A stretch of DNA of 64,000 nt. It comes from Ardenticatenaceae bacterium (GTDB taxonomy: Bacteria > Chloroflexota > Anaerolineae > Promineifilales > Promineifilaceae). The position numbers were made by a program, and so were the translations under genes. The stretch lies in contig JACKBS010000005.1 of the NCBI GenBank assembly GCA_020634435.1, positions 868,001-932,000 of the forward strand, in the 5' to 3' direction. Positions 49,484-58,887 of this stretch are shown piece by piece. The first letter of the stretch is position 1. Each line of letters begins with the position of its first letter. The notes below the pieces were generated by a model. That model worked only from the letters and a program-made list of their open reading frames with translations, searched no databases and was not told where the DNA came from.

Positions 49484-52207
49484 CTACTCAGTTGGCCAGC
49501 TGTCTTCGATGGCCTGGAAGACGGTTTCTGTGTTGGTGCCGCCAGCGCTGACCCAATCCACCATGCCGCTCCAGAAGGTGCCTGCGCCCACTTCGGCGGG
49601 CATCAGGTCGGAGGCGTCAAAGCGGAGTGTCGTCGCGCCCTGCAAGATTTCGGCCTGGGCCTGGTCTACGTAGTTGCCGTACCAGTCGGCGGGCACGCTG
49701 CGGTTGGGGGAGATGAACCCACCAGCCTCAACCCAACCCTTGGCGGCATCGGCCGTGGCCAGGTATTCGATAACGGCCAGCACTTCGGGCCGGTCGCTGA
49801 AGGCGGCAAATACATCACCACCACCGAGGACGGGACGGCCGTATGCCTCATCAATCGGCGGCAGGTAGAAGAACGAGCTGTCTACACCCGCTACTTTACC
49901 TTCCGGCCAGAAGTCGGGAATCCAGCCCGCTTGCCGGTGCATCCAGCACTGCGGACCAGCGTCGTCAAACATTGGGGTTTGCGTATCGCCTACCCAAATG
50001 GTCAAAATGCCTGTCGTGCCGCCGTAAACGTAATCTTCGTTAAACCAGATGTCGCCCACGATGTTGGCCGCGTTGAGAACGGCCGGATCGTTAAACGGAA
50101 TCTCGTGGCTGACCCATTGGTCATAAGTTTCGGGTGGCGCAGTGCGCAGCAACACGTCCTCGATCCAGTCGGTGGCCACCCAGCCGGTGACGCCGCCGTG
50201 CTCCATGCTGACGCACCAGGGCGTGCCGCCGTCGGCCACGATCTGGTCGCTGAGGGCGATCAGTTCATCCCAGGTTTGCGGAATTTCGTAGCCAGCGTCG
50301 GCAAATGCCTGCACCGGGTACCAAACAATGCTCTTGGTGCTGGCGCGGAAGAAGACGCCGGAAAGCTGCCCATCCACCGTGCCCAGATTGATCCAGGCGT
50401 CGCTGTAATCAGCGGCGAGCTGATCGGCGTTGATGTTGGCCCCCAAATCCACCACAGAACCATCGCGCACAAACTCGGCCAGCAGGCCAGGCTGCGGGAA
50501 ACCGGCGATGTCAGGGGCGTCGCCGCCCTCTACGCGCACAGTGATCAGCGTTTCAAACTCAGAGGAGCCTTCGTACTGAATGTCGATGCCGGTGCGCTCT
50601 GCAAAGTCGGCCAGAGTGTTGACGAAGCTTTCGCCTTCGCCCTCGGTCCACTTGCCAAAGATGGTGACGGTGGTGCCGTCATATTCGCCAGCCTCGGCCG
50701 CCGCCAGATGTTCGTAACCGCCAGTTTCTTCAGCCGCTTCTTCTTCCCCGGCATCGCCCGTGCCGCCCAGACCGGTTTCGGTGTCGGGCCAGCTGGCTTC
50801 AATTTGAGCAAAAACCTCTTCAGTGTTGGTGCCGCCAGCGCTGACCCAATCCACCATGCCGCTCCAGAAGGTGCCAGCGCCTACTTCGGCGGGCATCAGG
50901 TCAGACGCGTCAAAGCGTAGGGTGGTGGCCGTTTGCAGGATTTCCGCCTGGGCCTGGTCCACGTAGCTGCCGTACCAGTCGGCGGGCACGCTGCGGTTAG
51001 GGGAGATGAAACCCCCGGCTTTTACCCAGGTCTCGGCCCCTTCGGGCAGGGAGAGGTATTCCATGAGAGCGGCCGTTTCTGGCCGGGTATTAAAGGCAGA
51101 GAACACATCACCACCACCAAGGACGGGACGGCCGTATGCCTCATCAATTGGCGGCAGGTAGAAGAACGAGCTGTCTTCGCCAGCCACTTTGCCTTCCGGC
51201 CAGAAGTCGGGAATCCAGCCAGCCTGGCGGTGCATCCAGCATTGCGGGCCAGCGTCGTCAAACATCGGAGTCTGCGTGTCGCCCACCCAAATCGTCAGGA
51301 TGCCAGTCGTGCCGCCGTAAACGTAATCTTCGTTAAACCAGATGTCGCCCACGATGTTGGCCGCATTGATGACGGCCGGATCGTTGAACGGAATCTCGTG
51401 GTTGACCCATTGATCGTAGGTTTCTGGCGGAGCGGTGCGGAGCAGCACGTCCTCGATCCAGTCGGTGGCGACCCAGCCGGTCACGCCGCCGTGCTCCATG
51501 CTGATGCACCAGGGCGTGCCGCCGTCGGCCACAATCTGGTCGCTCAGAGCAATGAGTTCATCCCAGGTTTGCGGAATTTCGTAGCCAGCGTCGGCAAACG
51601 CCTGCACCGGGTACCAGACGATGCTCTTGGTACTGGCGCGGTAGAACACGCCAGAGAGCTGGTTGTTGACGGTCGCTAAATCAATCCAGGCGTCGCTGTA
51701 ATTTTCAGCCAGCTGGTCCGTGTTCAGGAATTGAGCGTGGTCTGGGATTGCGCCTTCGCGCACAAATTGGGCCATCAAACCAGGCTGCGGGAACCCGGCG
51801 ATGTCGGGGGCGTCGCCGCCCTCTACGCGGACGGTGATCAGCGTTTCAAATTCAGATGAGCCTTCGTACTGCACATCAATGCCGGTGGCTTCTTCAAACG
51901 GGGCCAGGGCGGCAACGAAGTTTTCGCCTTCGGCCTCAGTCCATTTGCCAAAAACGGTGACGGTGCTGCCAGCATATTCGCCCGCTTTGGCCCGCTCCAG
52001 GAAGGAAGCGGCCGTTTCAGCCGGGGCTTCGGTGGCGTCGGTGGTTTCTTCAGTCGTTTCTTCGGCAGGGGTATCGGCCGTATCTTCTGCTGTTTCGGTC
52101 GTTGTGTCAGTTTCAGTATCGGTTTCTTCGGCTTGCGGCCGTTCGCCACAGGCCACGATGAGCAGGGCAATCAGGGCAAACAAGAATAGTAAGTACAACT
52201 TGCGCAT
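49484..52207 (-). CDS. Tandem-duplicated ABC sugar-binding lipoprotein
   Basis: A 907-residue protein with one lipoprotein signal (LIVAC, lipidated Cys20) and a Thr/Glu-rich linker to about residue 68. Two complete extracellular solute-binding domains follow, about 70-497 and 501-907. The repeat period is 431 residues (1293 bases), with nearly identical stretches at DNA level, for example around APDIAGFPQPGL and AGGFISPNRSVPADWYG. Each copy has the whole family-1 fold, so two sugars could be held per molecule. A short Glu-rich linker joins them. AAGGAGAG precedes the start. Assembly collapse or error is possible but the differences between copies argue against simple misassembly. Confidence 0.93.
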   Translation of the reverse strand: MRKLYLLFLFALIALLIVACGERPQAEETDTETDTTTETAEDTADTPAEETTEETTDATEAPAETAASFLERAKAGEYAGSTVTVFGKWTEAEGENFVAALAPFEEATGIDVQYEGSSEFETLITVRVEGGDAPDIAGFPQPGLMAQFVREGAIPDHAQFLNTDQLAENYSDAWIDLATVNNQLSGVFYRASTKSIVWYPVQAFADAGYEIPQTWDELIALSDQIVADGGTPWCISMEHGGVTGWVATDWIEDVLLRTAPPETYDQWVNHEIPFNDPAVINAANIVGDIWFNEDYVYGGTTGILTIWVGDTQTPMFDDAGPQCWMHRQAGWIPDFWPEGKVAGEDSSFFYLPPIDEAYGRPVLGGGDVFSAFNTRPETAALMEYLSLPEGAETWVKAGGFISPNRSVPADWYGSYVDQAQAEILQTATTLRFDASDLMPAEVGAGTFWSGMVDWVSAGGTNTEEVFAQIEASWPDTETGLGGTGDAGEEEAAEETGGYEHLAAAEAGEYDGTTVTIFGKWTEGEGESFVNTLADFAERTGIDIQYEGSSEFETLITVRVEGGDAPDIAGFPQPGLLAEFVRDGSVVDLGANINADQLAADYSDAWINLGTVDGQLSGVFFRASTKSIVWYPVQAFADAGYEIPQTWDELIALSDQIVADGGTPWCVSMEHGGVTGWVATDWIEDVLLRTAPPETYDQWVSHEIPFNDPAVLNAANIVGDIWFNEDYVYGGTTGILTIWVGDTQTPMFDDAGPQCWMHRQAGWIPDFWPEGKVAGVDSSFFYLPPIDEAYGRPVLGGGDVFAAFSDRPEVLAVIEYLATADAAKGWVEAGGFISPNRSVPADWYGNYVDQAQAEILQGATTLRFDASDLMPAEVGAGTFWSGMVDWVSAGGTNTETVFQAIEDSWPTE

Positions 52208-52252
52208 GTTAATCTCTCCTTCAGCCTACCAAATAGATAGGATTAATGTAGC

Positions 52253-52312
52253 GGCTCTCTCAGTTGGTGGGGGAACGGCCGTTTCCAAAACAAAACAAAT
52301 GGTGAGAGAGCC
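52253..52312 (-). promoter_or_regulatory. Leader hairpin upstream of the binding-protein gene
   Basis: GGCTCTCTCA (52253-52262) and its reverse complement (52303-52312) enclose 40 bases that include an ACGGCCGT copy. It lies in the leader of the minus-strand transcript. The rest of the 310-base gap holds a CGCAGAG repeat at 52459 and probably the operon promoter, which I could not define. Confidence 0.4.
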
Positions 52313-52458
52313 ACTCCAAACAGGAGCTATCTCGAAAACGCCGTGGTTTTAGGGTATTATTTTTGTGGTTGAGGGATCATCTCCTTTAGCTAGGATAGCG
52401 CCACAAATCTGGATTCGCAGCCCGGTTGTGGCGTTATCTGTTCTCTGAAAAATTTTTT

Positions 52459-52517
52459 ACCGCAGAGGGCGCGGAGAAATTTTTAAGAATCTCTGCGTTC
52501 TTTGCGCTCTCTGCGGT
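52459..52517. repeat. CGCAGAG palindromic repeat
   Basis: ACCGCAGAGGGCGCGGAGA pairs with TCTCTGCG...CTCTCTGCGGT. It abuts the stop of the ROK kinase gene and may act as a terminator or REP-like element. Confidence 0.7.
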
Positions 52518-53489
52518 TTAACTCTTTTCAGGTGCTGACAATGGTTCTAATAAAGTTTGTTTCGCAAGATTTACCGCACCCCAAACGCCTGGATTAAAGT
52601 TAGAGGGAATGAGATGCACTTTTTCATCTGGCAGCAGCGCGGCCGCCAGGGGTGATTGCTGTCGTAGGCAGGCCAATTCCTGCAGAATGGGAGCCAAAAA
52701 GGCGTCGCCGCTTTGCGTGACGCCGCCGCCCAACACAATTTTTTCCACATCATAGGTCATGATGAGCCATTGAATCGTCTGGCTCAAATGCTGGCTGACG
52801 CGCTGCACGACTTTCTGGGCGTTTGGGTTGCCCCGAACGGCCGTTTCGTAAACATCGCCCGCATGCTGAATTTGCATATCCGGTTCAGCAGCCAACATCT
52901 GCCGTACGATGGCTGGCCCGGCCACGATGGTTTCCAGACAGCCGCGCAGGCCGCAGTTGCACAACGCGCCTTCTGGCTCAACGATCATGTGGCCGATTTC
53001 ACCCGCCAGCCCGTTGTGCCCGCGATGGAGACGGCCGTTTAAAATCACACCCGCCGCCAGCCCTGTACCAATGCTCACATATGCCAGGCTGTCCACCGGT
53101 TCGGTCAGCTGCAAAGCATCAAACGCGCCGATGGCCGCCGTGCGCACATCGTTTTCCAAAAAGGTGGGCGTCTCGAAGCGGGCCGATAACGCAGCTCCCA
53201 GCGGGTAATTTTGCAGATTGAGGTTAACAGCCAGATGCACAATGCCGGTCGCCGGATCAACATGACCCGGCACACCCAGACCGATGCGCTGAATTTGTGG
53301 CGGCATGGCCTGCGCCTGCCCTAGAACCAGATGAATGGCCTGGCTGATACTGTCTAGCAGCTCATCGGGGGTGGCGGTGCGGGTTGGCACAACGGTTTGT
53401 CCCAGCATGCTGCCGCTGGCGTCCGTCAGTAGAGCGGCCGTTTTTGTGCCGCCAACATCTAATCCCACCAAAAGCTGCGCTGTTTGCAT
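52518..53489 (-). CDS. ROK-family sugar kinase (glucose or N-acetylglucosamine kinase)
   Basis: A 323-residue ROK kinase. The ATP-binding start LLVGLDVGGTKTAALLTD, the catalytic region with GHVDPATG and FLENDVRTAA, GEIGHMIVEPEG, and the zinc motif CNCGLRGCLE are all present. There is no DNA-binding domain, so it is an enzyme rather than a regulator. In this cluster it likely phosphorylates GlcNAc to the substrate of NagA. The ROK repressor gene lies 81 bases upstream, separated by a heptad palindrome. Confidence 0.92.
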   Translation of the reverse strand: MQTAQLLVGLDVGGTKTAALLTDASGSMLGQTVVPTRTATPDELLDSISQAIHLVLGQAQAMPPQIQRIGLGVPGHVDPATGIVHLAVNLNLQNYPLGAALSARFETPTFLENDVRTAAIGAFDALQLTEPVDSLAYVSIGTGLAAGVILNGRLHRGHNGLAGEIGHMIVEPEGALCNCGLRGCLETIVAGPAIVRQMLAAEPDMQIQHAGDVYETAVRGNPNAQKVVQRVSQHLSQTIQWLIMTYDVEKIVLGGGVTQSGDAFLAPILQELACLRQQSPLAAALLPDEKVHLIPSNFNPGVWGAVNLAKQTLLEPLSAPEKS

Positions 53490-53505
53490 GAAAATTCCTT
53501 CAAAA

Positions 53506-53575
53506 GGGGAGATTGGAGATTAGAGATTGGAGATTCGCTGCTTTCAATCTCCAATCTCTAATCTCTAGTCTCAAA
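53506..53575. repeat. GAGATTG heptad palindrome
   Basis: The left arm is four tandem GAGATT[AG] units and the right arm AATCTCCAATCTCTAATCTCT, with a 10-base loop. It fills the gap between the ROK kinase and ROK repressor genes. Confidence 0.75.
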
Positions 53576-54788
53576 TTACACCAAGCCCCTGGCTCAAAAT
53601 CAGCGCCGAGGCGCCCAGCAAAACCAGGTTCGATTCGGTGGTGGCGTATTGAACGGCCGTATCCACCGCCAGTTTGGGCAAGACGCGCCGTGCCATGCTA
53701 TTTTTCACCGCGCCGATGAACAGGTCGCCCGTTTGGGCCACGTTTCCGGCGATGACGATGCGGTTCACGTTGAGAATGCCCACCAGATTGGCTACCGCCA
53801 GCCCCAAAAAGTCGCCCGCCTGAGTCACGATTTGCTGCGCCGTGGCGTCGCCTTGCTGGCACGCCTGGCGCAAAATCTCCCAGGTGATGGGGCTGTTTGT
53901 AGCCAGCAGCGAGTCGGGATTTTGGGCAGCGGCCGTTTTCGCCTGGCGCAGCATAGCCCGCACGCTGGAAACCGTTTCCAGGCAGCCCATGTTGCCGCAG
54001 GAGCACAGCTCGCCGTTGTCTACCACGCTGACGTGCCCAATTTCACCCGCGCCAAATCCCTCACCGTAGAAAATACGGCCGTTCAGCACAATCCCGGAGC
54101 CAATGCCCTGGCCCATCTTGATGAGCACCAAGTTGCGCGTGTCGTCGTTGCCGTAGGAATATTCCGCCAGGGCGGCCAGATGGCTGTCGTTGGCGATGTG
54201 CACGGGGAAAGGGTAGCGGTCGGCTAAAAGTTGTTGTAATGGCAGGTCGTGCCAATCCAGATTGACCGACTGTTTTACCAGCCCGGCATCGGCATCAATC
54301 AGACCAGGGCTGCCTAGCGCCATGCCCAGCACCGGGGCAGTGACGTGGCTGAGCAGTTGATCCACCAATTCGTAAACCAAATCGAGGGCGGCTTGAGCGG
54401 TACGGCCGTTTACCGGCAAGCTAATCTGTTTTTCAAAATGACCGCGCAAATTGACCAATGCCCCAGTGAATTGCTCGCTACCTAAGTCCAGGCAGATGAG
54501 CTGACGCGCATTTGGCACCATGCTCAGCAAAATGGGGGGCTTGCCGCCGATGGAAGGGCCAACGCCGGTTTCCGCCACGATCCCTTTGTCCAAATAACCC
54601 GCCACGATGTTGGAAACCGTGGCCCGCGTTAGCCCGGTCAGCCGGGCCAGATCGGCGCGGCTCACGTCGCCGGCATCGTAAATGCTCTTTAGAACCAGGC
54701 GAGCGTTGTGCTGCTTGGTGTGCTGCCTGGTAGCTTTTTTAGTCGGAAGTTGGGATCGTGTCATTTGAACCAATCTTTGTAAGTTCAT
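53571..54788 (-). CDS. ROK-family transcriptional repressor (NagC/Mlc-like)
   Basis: A 405-residue protein with an N-terminal winged helix (VSRADLARLTGLTRATVSNI) and a C-terminal ROK domain with GEIGHVSVVDNGELCSCGNMGCLETV including the zinc cysteines. ROK repressors bind an amino sugar or its phosphate and release DNA. As the gene at the head of the amino-sugar cluster, it is the likely controller of the cluster. A partial dyad over its start codon suggests autoregulation. ATG at 54764 is an alternative start. Confidence 0.92.
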   Translation of the reverse strand: MNLQRLVQMTRSQLPTKKATRQHTKQHNARLVLKSIYDAGDVSRADLARLTGLTRATVSNIVAGYLDKGIVAETGVGPSIGGKPPILLSMVPNARQLICLDLGSEQFTGALVNLRGHFEKQISLPVNGRTAQAALDLVYELVDQLLSHVTAPVLGMALGSPGLIDADAGLVKQSVNLDWHDLPLQQLLADRYPFPVHIANDSHLAALAEYSYGNDDTRNLVLIKMGQGIGSGIVLNGRIFYGEGFGAGEIGHVSVVDNGELCSCGNMGCLETVSSVRAMLRQAKTAAAQNPDSLLATNSPITWEILRQACQQGDATAQQIVTQAGDFLGLAVANLVGILNVNRIVIAGNVAQTGDLFIGAVKNSMARRVLPKLAVDTAVQYATTESNLVLLGASALILSQGLGVI

Positions 54789-54810
54789 TAAACATACTTA
54801 GTAATATTAA
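54788..54810. promoter_or_regulatory. Partial dyad over the ROK repressor start, candidate operator
   Basis: TTAAACATACT-T-AGTAATATTAA: 11-bp arms with 8 of 11 positions symmetric. It sits at the start of the ROK repressor gene in an AT-rich divergent region. ROK proteins usually bind such TTA-rich dyads. Confidence 0.35.
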
Positions 54811-55002
54811 CCATTTATCAGACTCCCGTCAATGGTTGTGTTGTGGCAGATGCCGTCCTGAAAAATTGTTGATATACTGATTTTGCTCTGATCAACTGGC
54901 TGATTCTGAATCCAACGATTGCCAGGAGCCACTGGCAAAACGATTTTGCGTTAGCCAATCCAAGTTTTTCCTGCACTGATCGGGCACCCCTCAGGAGACG
55001 GT

Positions 55003-57789
55003 TTGGGTCAACAAATGGACATGACCAAACCAAACTTTATTCACACAAAAAGTAGGCAACCTATGCAAATTTGGCACACACAGACGGTTGAGTCTGTGGT
55101 AACTGAACTAAATACAAATCTGGAACAAGGATTGACCCCCACAGAGGCGCAGCAGCGGCAGGCGAAGTACGGCCGTAACGAACTCATCAGCAAGGGCGGC
55201 AAACATCCGTTGAAATTACTGTGGGAGCAGGCCAGCAGCACGATGGTGCTCATTTTGATTGTCGCCACGGTGCTTTCTGGCGTTTTGGGCAAGGTTACCG
55301 AGGCGGCGGCCATTGGCGCGATTGTGGTGCTGTTTGTGATTTTGGGCTTTGTGCAGGAGTATCGCGCCGAGCAGGCGATGGCGGCGCTAAAAAAGTTGGC
55401 GGTGCCCGTGGTACGCGTGCTGCGCAACGGCCGTTGGCAAGAAATGCCCGCGCTTGATCTGGTGCCCGGCGACGTGATCGCCCTGGAAGCAGGCAACGCC
55501 ATCCCTGCCGACGTGCGCCTGACCACCAGCGCCAACCTGCGCGTGCAGGAAGCGGCGCTGACCGGCGAATCGGAAGCGGTGGAAAAAGAAACGGCCGCTC
55601 TCGACAAAGAAAATCTGCCCCTGGGCGACCGGCGCAACATGGCTTACATGGGCACCAACGTGACGTATGGTCGGGGAACGGCCGTTGTCGTAGCCACTGG
55701 CATGCAAACCGAGCTGGGCAAAATTGCCACCCTCATTCAGGATGTGCCCGATGGCACCACCCCGCTGCAACGCCAGCTGGATCGGGTGGGGCAGCAGCTG
55801 GCCCTGGCTGGCGTGGCCATCGCCGTGTTGGTGATGATTATTGGCCTGCTGCAAGGTGAGACGCTGCAAGAGATGTTTTTAACGGCCGTTTCCGTCGCCG
55901 TGGCCGTGATTCCTGAGGGATTGCCAGCGGTGGTGACCATTACCCTGGCGCTGGGTGCCCAGCGCATGCTGCGCCGCGCCTCGCTCATTCGCAAGCTGCC
56001 CGCCGTGGAGACATTGGGCGCGGTCACCATCATCTGCTCCGACAAAACCGGTACGCTCACCGTCAACCGGATGACGGTTACCATTTTGGACGTGGCGGGG
56101 CATTACCTGGAACTGGCAGGCACCAGCGACAAACCGGAACCGTCTTATCGCATTGCCGCCGGGCCAGATGAGCTGTTCAGCAGCCGTCCGTCCGCTATTG
56201 GCCTGACGCTGGCGGCTGGCGCGTTGTGCAATGATGCGTCGTTCCAGCCCGATGCCGAAACGGGCCGCTACAGCTTTTTGGGCGATCCCACCGAAGGCGC
56301 GCTTTTGGTAGCCGCTGAACAGGCCGGACTGGACAAACTCGATCTGGAAGGGCTATTGCCGCGCGTCAACGAACTGCCCTTCGATTCCGATCGCAAGCGG
56401 ATGACCACGGTGCATAAGCTGGACACCGCGCCGGAAAATTTGCCAACGGCCGTTCGCGCGCTCATCGGCTCTGAAAAACCGTACCTGGCCTTCACCAAGG
56501 GTGCGGTTGATGGACTGCTGGACATTTGCAGCCGCGTCTGGGACGGCGATGGGCCGGTGCCGATGGATGAAGCATGGCGGACACGTATTGAAATTGCCAA
56601 CAACGAGATGGCCCAGAACGGCATGCGCGTGCTGGGGCTGGCGCTGCATCGTTTAGAAACGCCCGACGAAGCGCTGGAAGAAGACCTGATTTTGATTGGG
56701 CTGGTGGGCATGATTGATCCGCCACGACCTGAGGTGAAAACGGCCGTTGCTACCTGCAAAACCGCGGGCGTGCGCCCCATCATGATCACTGGTGATCACC
56801 CGCTGACGGCCCGATTTATTGCCCACGATTTGGGGATTACGGATAACGGGCGGGTGAAAACCGGCCAAAATCTGGACCAGATGAGCCCGGAAGAGCTGGA
56901 CGAAGCGGTGCGTGAGGTGTCGGTGTATGCCCGCGTTTCGCCGGAGCACAAGCTGCGCATTGTGGAAGCGTTGCAGCGGCAGGGCAACATCGTGGCCATG
57001 ACGGGCGACGGCGTAAACGATTCGCCCGCGCTACGCAAGGCCGACATCGGCATTGCCATGGGCATCACCGGCACCGATGTTTCCAAAGAAGCGTCGGAAA
57101 TGGTGCTGCTGGACGACAACTTCGCTACCATCGTGGCTGCCGTGGAAGAAGGGCGCACCATCTACGACAACATTCGCCGCTTTGTGAAGTTTTCCATTGC
57201 CGGGAACCTGGGCAAGATTTTGGTGATGCTGATTGCGCCATTTATCGGCATTGTGGTGGCGCTGGAGCCGTTGCAGCTGCTCTGGCTGAACCTGATGACC
57301 GATGGCTTGCTGGGCCTCGGCCTTGGTGTGGAGCCATCGGAAAAGGGCATCATGACCCGCCCGCCGCGTTCGCCGCAGGCATCCTTGTTTGCGGGCGGTC
57401 TAACGGCGCACATCATTCGCGTGGGCATGGTGATTGGGCTGGTGGGGCTACTGGTGACCTGGCTGGGGGCAAATCCTGATGTGGCCATCGCCAGCAATTG
57501 GCGCACGATGTTGTTTACCACGCTGGCCTTCTTGCAGGTGGGGCAAGCGGTGGCCTCCCGTTCCAGTTACGAATCGGCCTTTAAGCTGGGCTGGCGCTCT
57601 AACCTGACGCTCTTTGGGTTGGCGGTGGCGGTGATTGCCTTGCAGCTGTTGGTGGTTTACACGCCGGGCGTACGTGAATTTTTTACGGCCGTTCCGCTCA
57701 CTCTCGTCGAATTGCTTATTTGTGTGGGGTTGGGCAGCCTGGCATTTTGGGCCATTGAACTGGAAAAATTGGTATTGAGTCGGCGGTAG
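55003..57789 (+). CDS. P-type Ca2+-transporting ATPase (type IIA)
   Basis: A 928-residue cation pump. TGES for the actuator domain is at residue 187, the phosphorylated Asp in CSDKTGTLT at residue 347, ITGDHP in the P domain, and TGDGVND at residue 667. Helix M4 carries PEGLP, typical of Ca2+ ATPases. About ten helices are seen. TTG at 55003, with AGGAG five bases upstream, is the best-supported start; an ATG at 55063 (MQIWHTQTVE) is the alternative and is where family similarity begins. It is divergent from the ROK repressor. Confidence 0.94.
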   Translation: MGQQMDMTKPNFIHTKSRQPMQIWHTQTVESVVTELNTNLEQGLTPTEAQQRQAKYGRNELISKGGKHPLKLLWEQASSTMVLILIVATVLSGVLGKVTEAAAIGAIVVLFVILGFVQEYRAEQAMAALKKLAVPVVRVLRNGRWQEMPALDLVPGDVIALEAGNAIPADVRLTTSANLRVQEAALTGESEAVEKETAALDKENLPLGDRRNMAYMGTNVTYGRGTAVVVATGMQTELGKIATLIQDVPDGTTPLQRQLDRVGQQLALAGVAIAVLVMIIGLLQGETLQEMFLTAVSVAVAVIPEGLPAVVTITLALGAQRMLRRASLIRKLPAVETLGAVTIICSDKTGTLTVNRMTVTILDVAGHYLELAGTSDKPEPSYRIAAGPDELFSSRPSAIGLTLAAGALCNDASFQPDAETGRYSFLGDPTEGALLVAAEQAGLDKLDLEGLLPRVNELPFDSDRKRMTTVHKLDTAPENLPTAVRALIGSEKPYLAFTKGAVDGLLDICSRVWDGDGPVPMDEAWRTRIEIANNEMAQNGMRVLGLALHRLETPDEALEEDLILIGLVGMIDPPRPEVKTAVATCKTAGVRPIMITGDHPLTARFIAHDLGITDNGRVKTGQNLDQMSPEELDEAVREVSVYARVSPEHKLRIVEALQRQGNIVAMTGDGVNDSPALRKADIGIAMGITGTDVSKEASEMVLLDDNFATIVAAVEEGRTIYDNIRRFVKFSIAGNLGKILVMLIAPFIGIVVALEPLQLLWLNLMTDGLLGLGLGVEPSEKGIMTRPPRSPQASLFAGGLTAHIIRVGMVIGLVGLLVTWLGANPDVAIASNWRTMLFTTLAFLQVGQAVASRSSYESAFKLGWRSNLTLFGLAVAVIALQLLVVYTPGVREFFTAVPLTLVELLICVGLGSLAFWAIELEKLVLSRR

Positions 57790-57806
57790 AAGGGGAGGAA
57801 CGGCCG

Positions 57807-57849
57807 TTTACAACATTTTCCGTATCGTTCTCGTATGGAGTGTTGTAAA
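57807..57849. repeat. 9-bp inverted repeat before the DUF6159-like gene
   Basis: TTTACAACA (57807-57815) and TGTTGTAAA (57841-57849) with 25 bases between. It may be an operator or the end signal of the ATPase transcript. Confidence 0.4.
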
Positions 57850-57879
57850 AATAAGGTTCTACTCAGGAGGTAGATAACG

Positions 57880-58725
57880 ATGTTTCGGCGATTGACAAAT
57901 AGTTGGGAATTGGTGAAAGCCAGCTGGCGGGTTTTGCTGGCCGACAAGGAATTGATGATCTTCCCGTTCGTAGCCTTTTTGGCTTCGCTTGTGGTGTTGG
58001 CCACTTTTGCCGTGCCCACGGTGCTGGCGGGGATGTTGGATTCGGCCGTGACCAACGGCGATGTGGGCGTTTTTAGCTACATCGTGGCTTTTCTGTTTTA
58101 TGTGGTGATGTACGCCGTCACCATCTTCTTCAACAGTGCCCTGGTTGGCGCGGCGATGATCCGGCTGGAAGGCGGCGACCCGACGGTGCGCGATGGTTTC
58201 CGCATCGCCACGAGCAAGTTTGGCAATATTTTGGGGTACGCGGTGATTGCGGCGACGTTAGGCACTCTTTTGCGCGTCATTTCTGAACGGTCTGGTTCGA
58301 TTGGCCGGTTTGTGGTGTCTCTGGTGGGCTTTGTCTGGAACATTGCCACCTTCCTGGTGGTGCCGGTGTTGGTGGTTGAAAATGTCGGCCCGATTGACGC
58401 CGTCAAGCGCAGCGGCAACCTGTTGAAGGAAACGTGGGGTGAACAGATTGCTGGGAACCTCAGCGTGGGCTTCATCTTTGGCTTGATCACCTTTGGCGTG
58501 ATTTTGTTGGGCATTCCGCTGGTCATTTTGGCAGTGATGAGCGGCAGTGTGGCCTTGATTGTAACGGCCGTTGTCCTTGTCATCCTGCTCATCATGCTCA
58601 TTTCCCTGGTGAGCAGCACCTTGAGCGGCATCTACACAGCGGCCGTTTACCGCTACGCCACCACCGGCGATACCGGCGGCTACTTCGATGCCGACATGGT
58701 GAAAGGCGCTTTCAAGCTCAAGTAA
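57880..58725 (+). CDS. DUF6159-like multipass membrane protein
   Basis: A 281-residue membrane protein with about six hydrophobic helices, in two halves separated by short charged loops. It starts MFRRLTNSWELVKASWRVLLADKELMIF, a pattern seen in DUF6159 proteins. Its C-terminal part ends with YFDADMVKGAFKLK. Function is unknown. AGGAGG precedes it by eight bases, and its own promoter probably lies in the 90-base gap. A terminator follows. Confidence 0.85.
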   Translation: MFRRLTNSWELVKASWRVLLADKELMIFPFVAFLASLVVLATFAVPTVLAGMLDSAVTNGDVGVFSYIVAFLFYVVMYAVTIFFNSALVGAAMIRLEGGDPTVRDGFRIATSKFGNILGYAVIAATLGTLLRVISERSGSIGRFVVSLVGFVWNIATFLVVPVLVVENVGPIDAVKRSGNLLKETWGEQIAGNLSVGFIFGLITFGVILLGIPLVILAVMSGSVALIVTAVVLVILLIMLISLVSSTLSGIYTAAVYRYATTGDTGGYFDADMVKGAFKLK

Positions 58726-58750
58726 AATACGCTTTTTGGGAACAGTTTTC

Positions 58751-58788
58751 AGCCCCGAGGTGCAAGATATTTGCCCTCGGGGCTTTTT
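58751..58788 (+). terminator. Intrinsic terminator
   Basis: AGCCCCGAGG (58751-58760) pairs with CCTCGGGGCT (58775-58784), with GCAA/TTGC extending inside and TTTTTTG following. Confidence 0.88.
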
Positions 58789-58887
58789 TGTTGCCTGTGC
58801 CGATTCCTGGACAAAAGGCCTGATCTTTGCGGCAAACTGATGTATGCTCCTCGGCAATTATTAAACAGTTGCTTTAAGGATTGAGAG

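Noticed and set aside
49484..52207. Two separate binding-protein genes with a missed stop
   Set aside because: One continuous frame with a single lipoprotein signal and a low-complexity linker joins the domains; no internal signal peptide or ribosome-binding site was seen.
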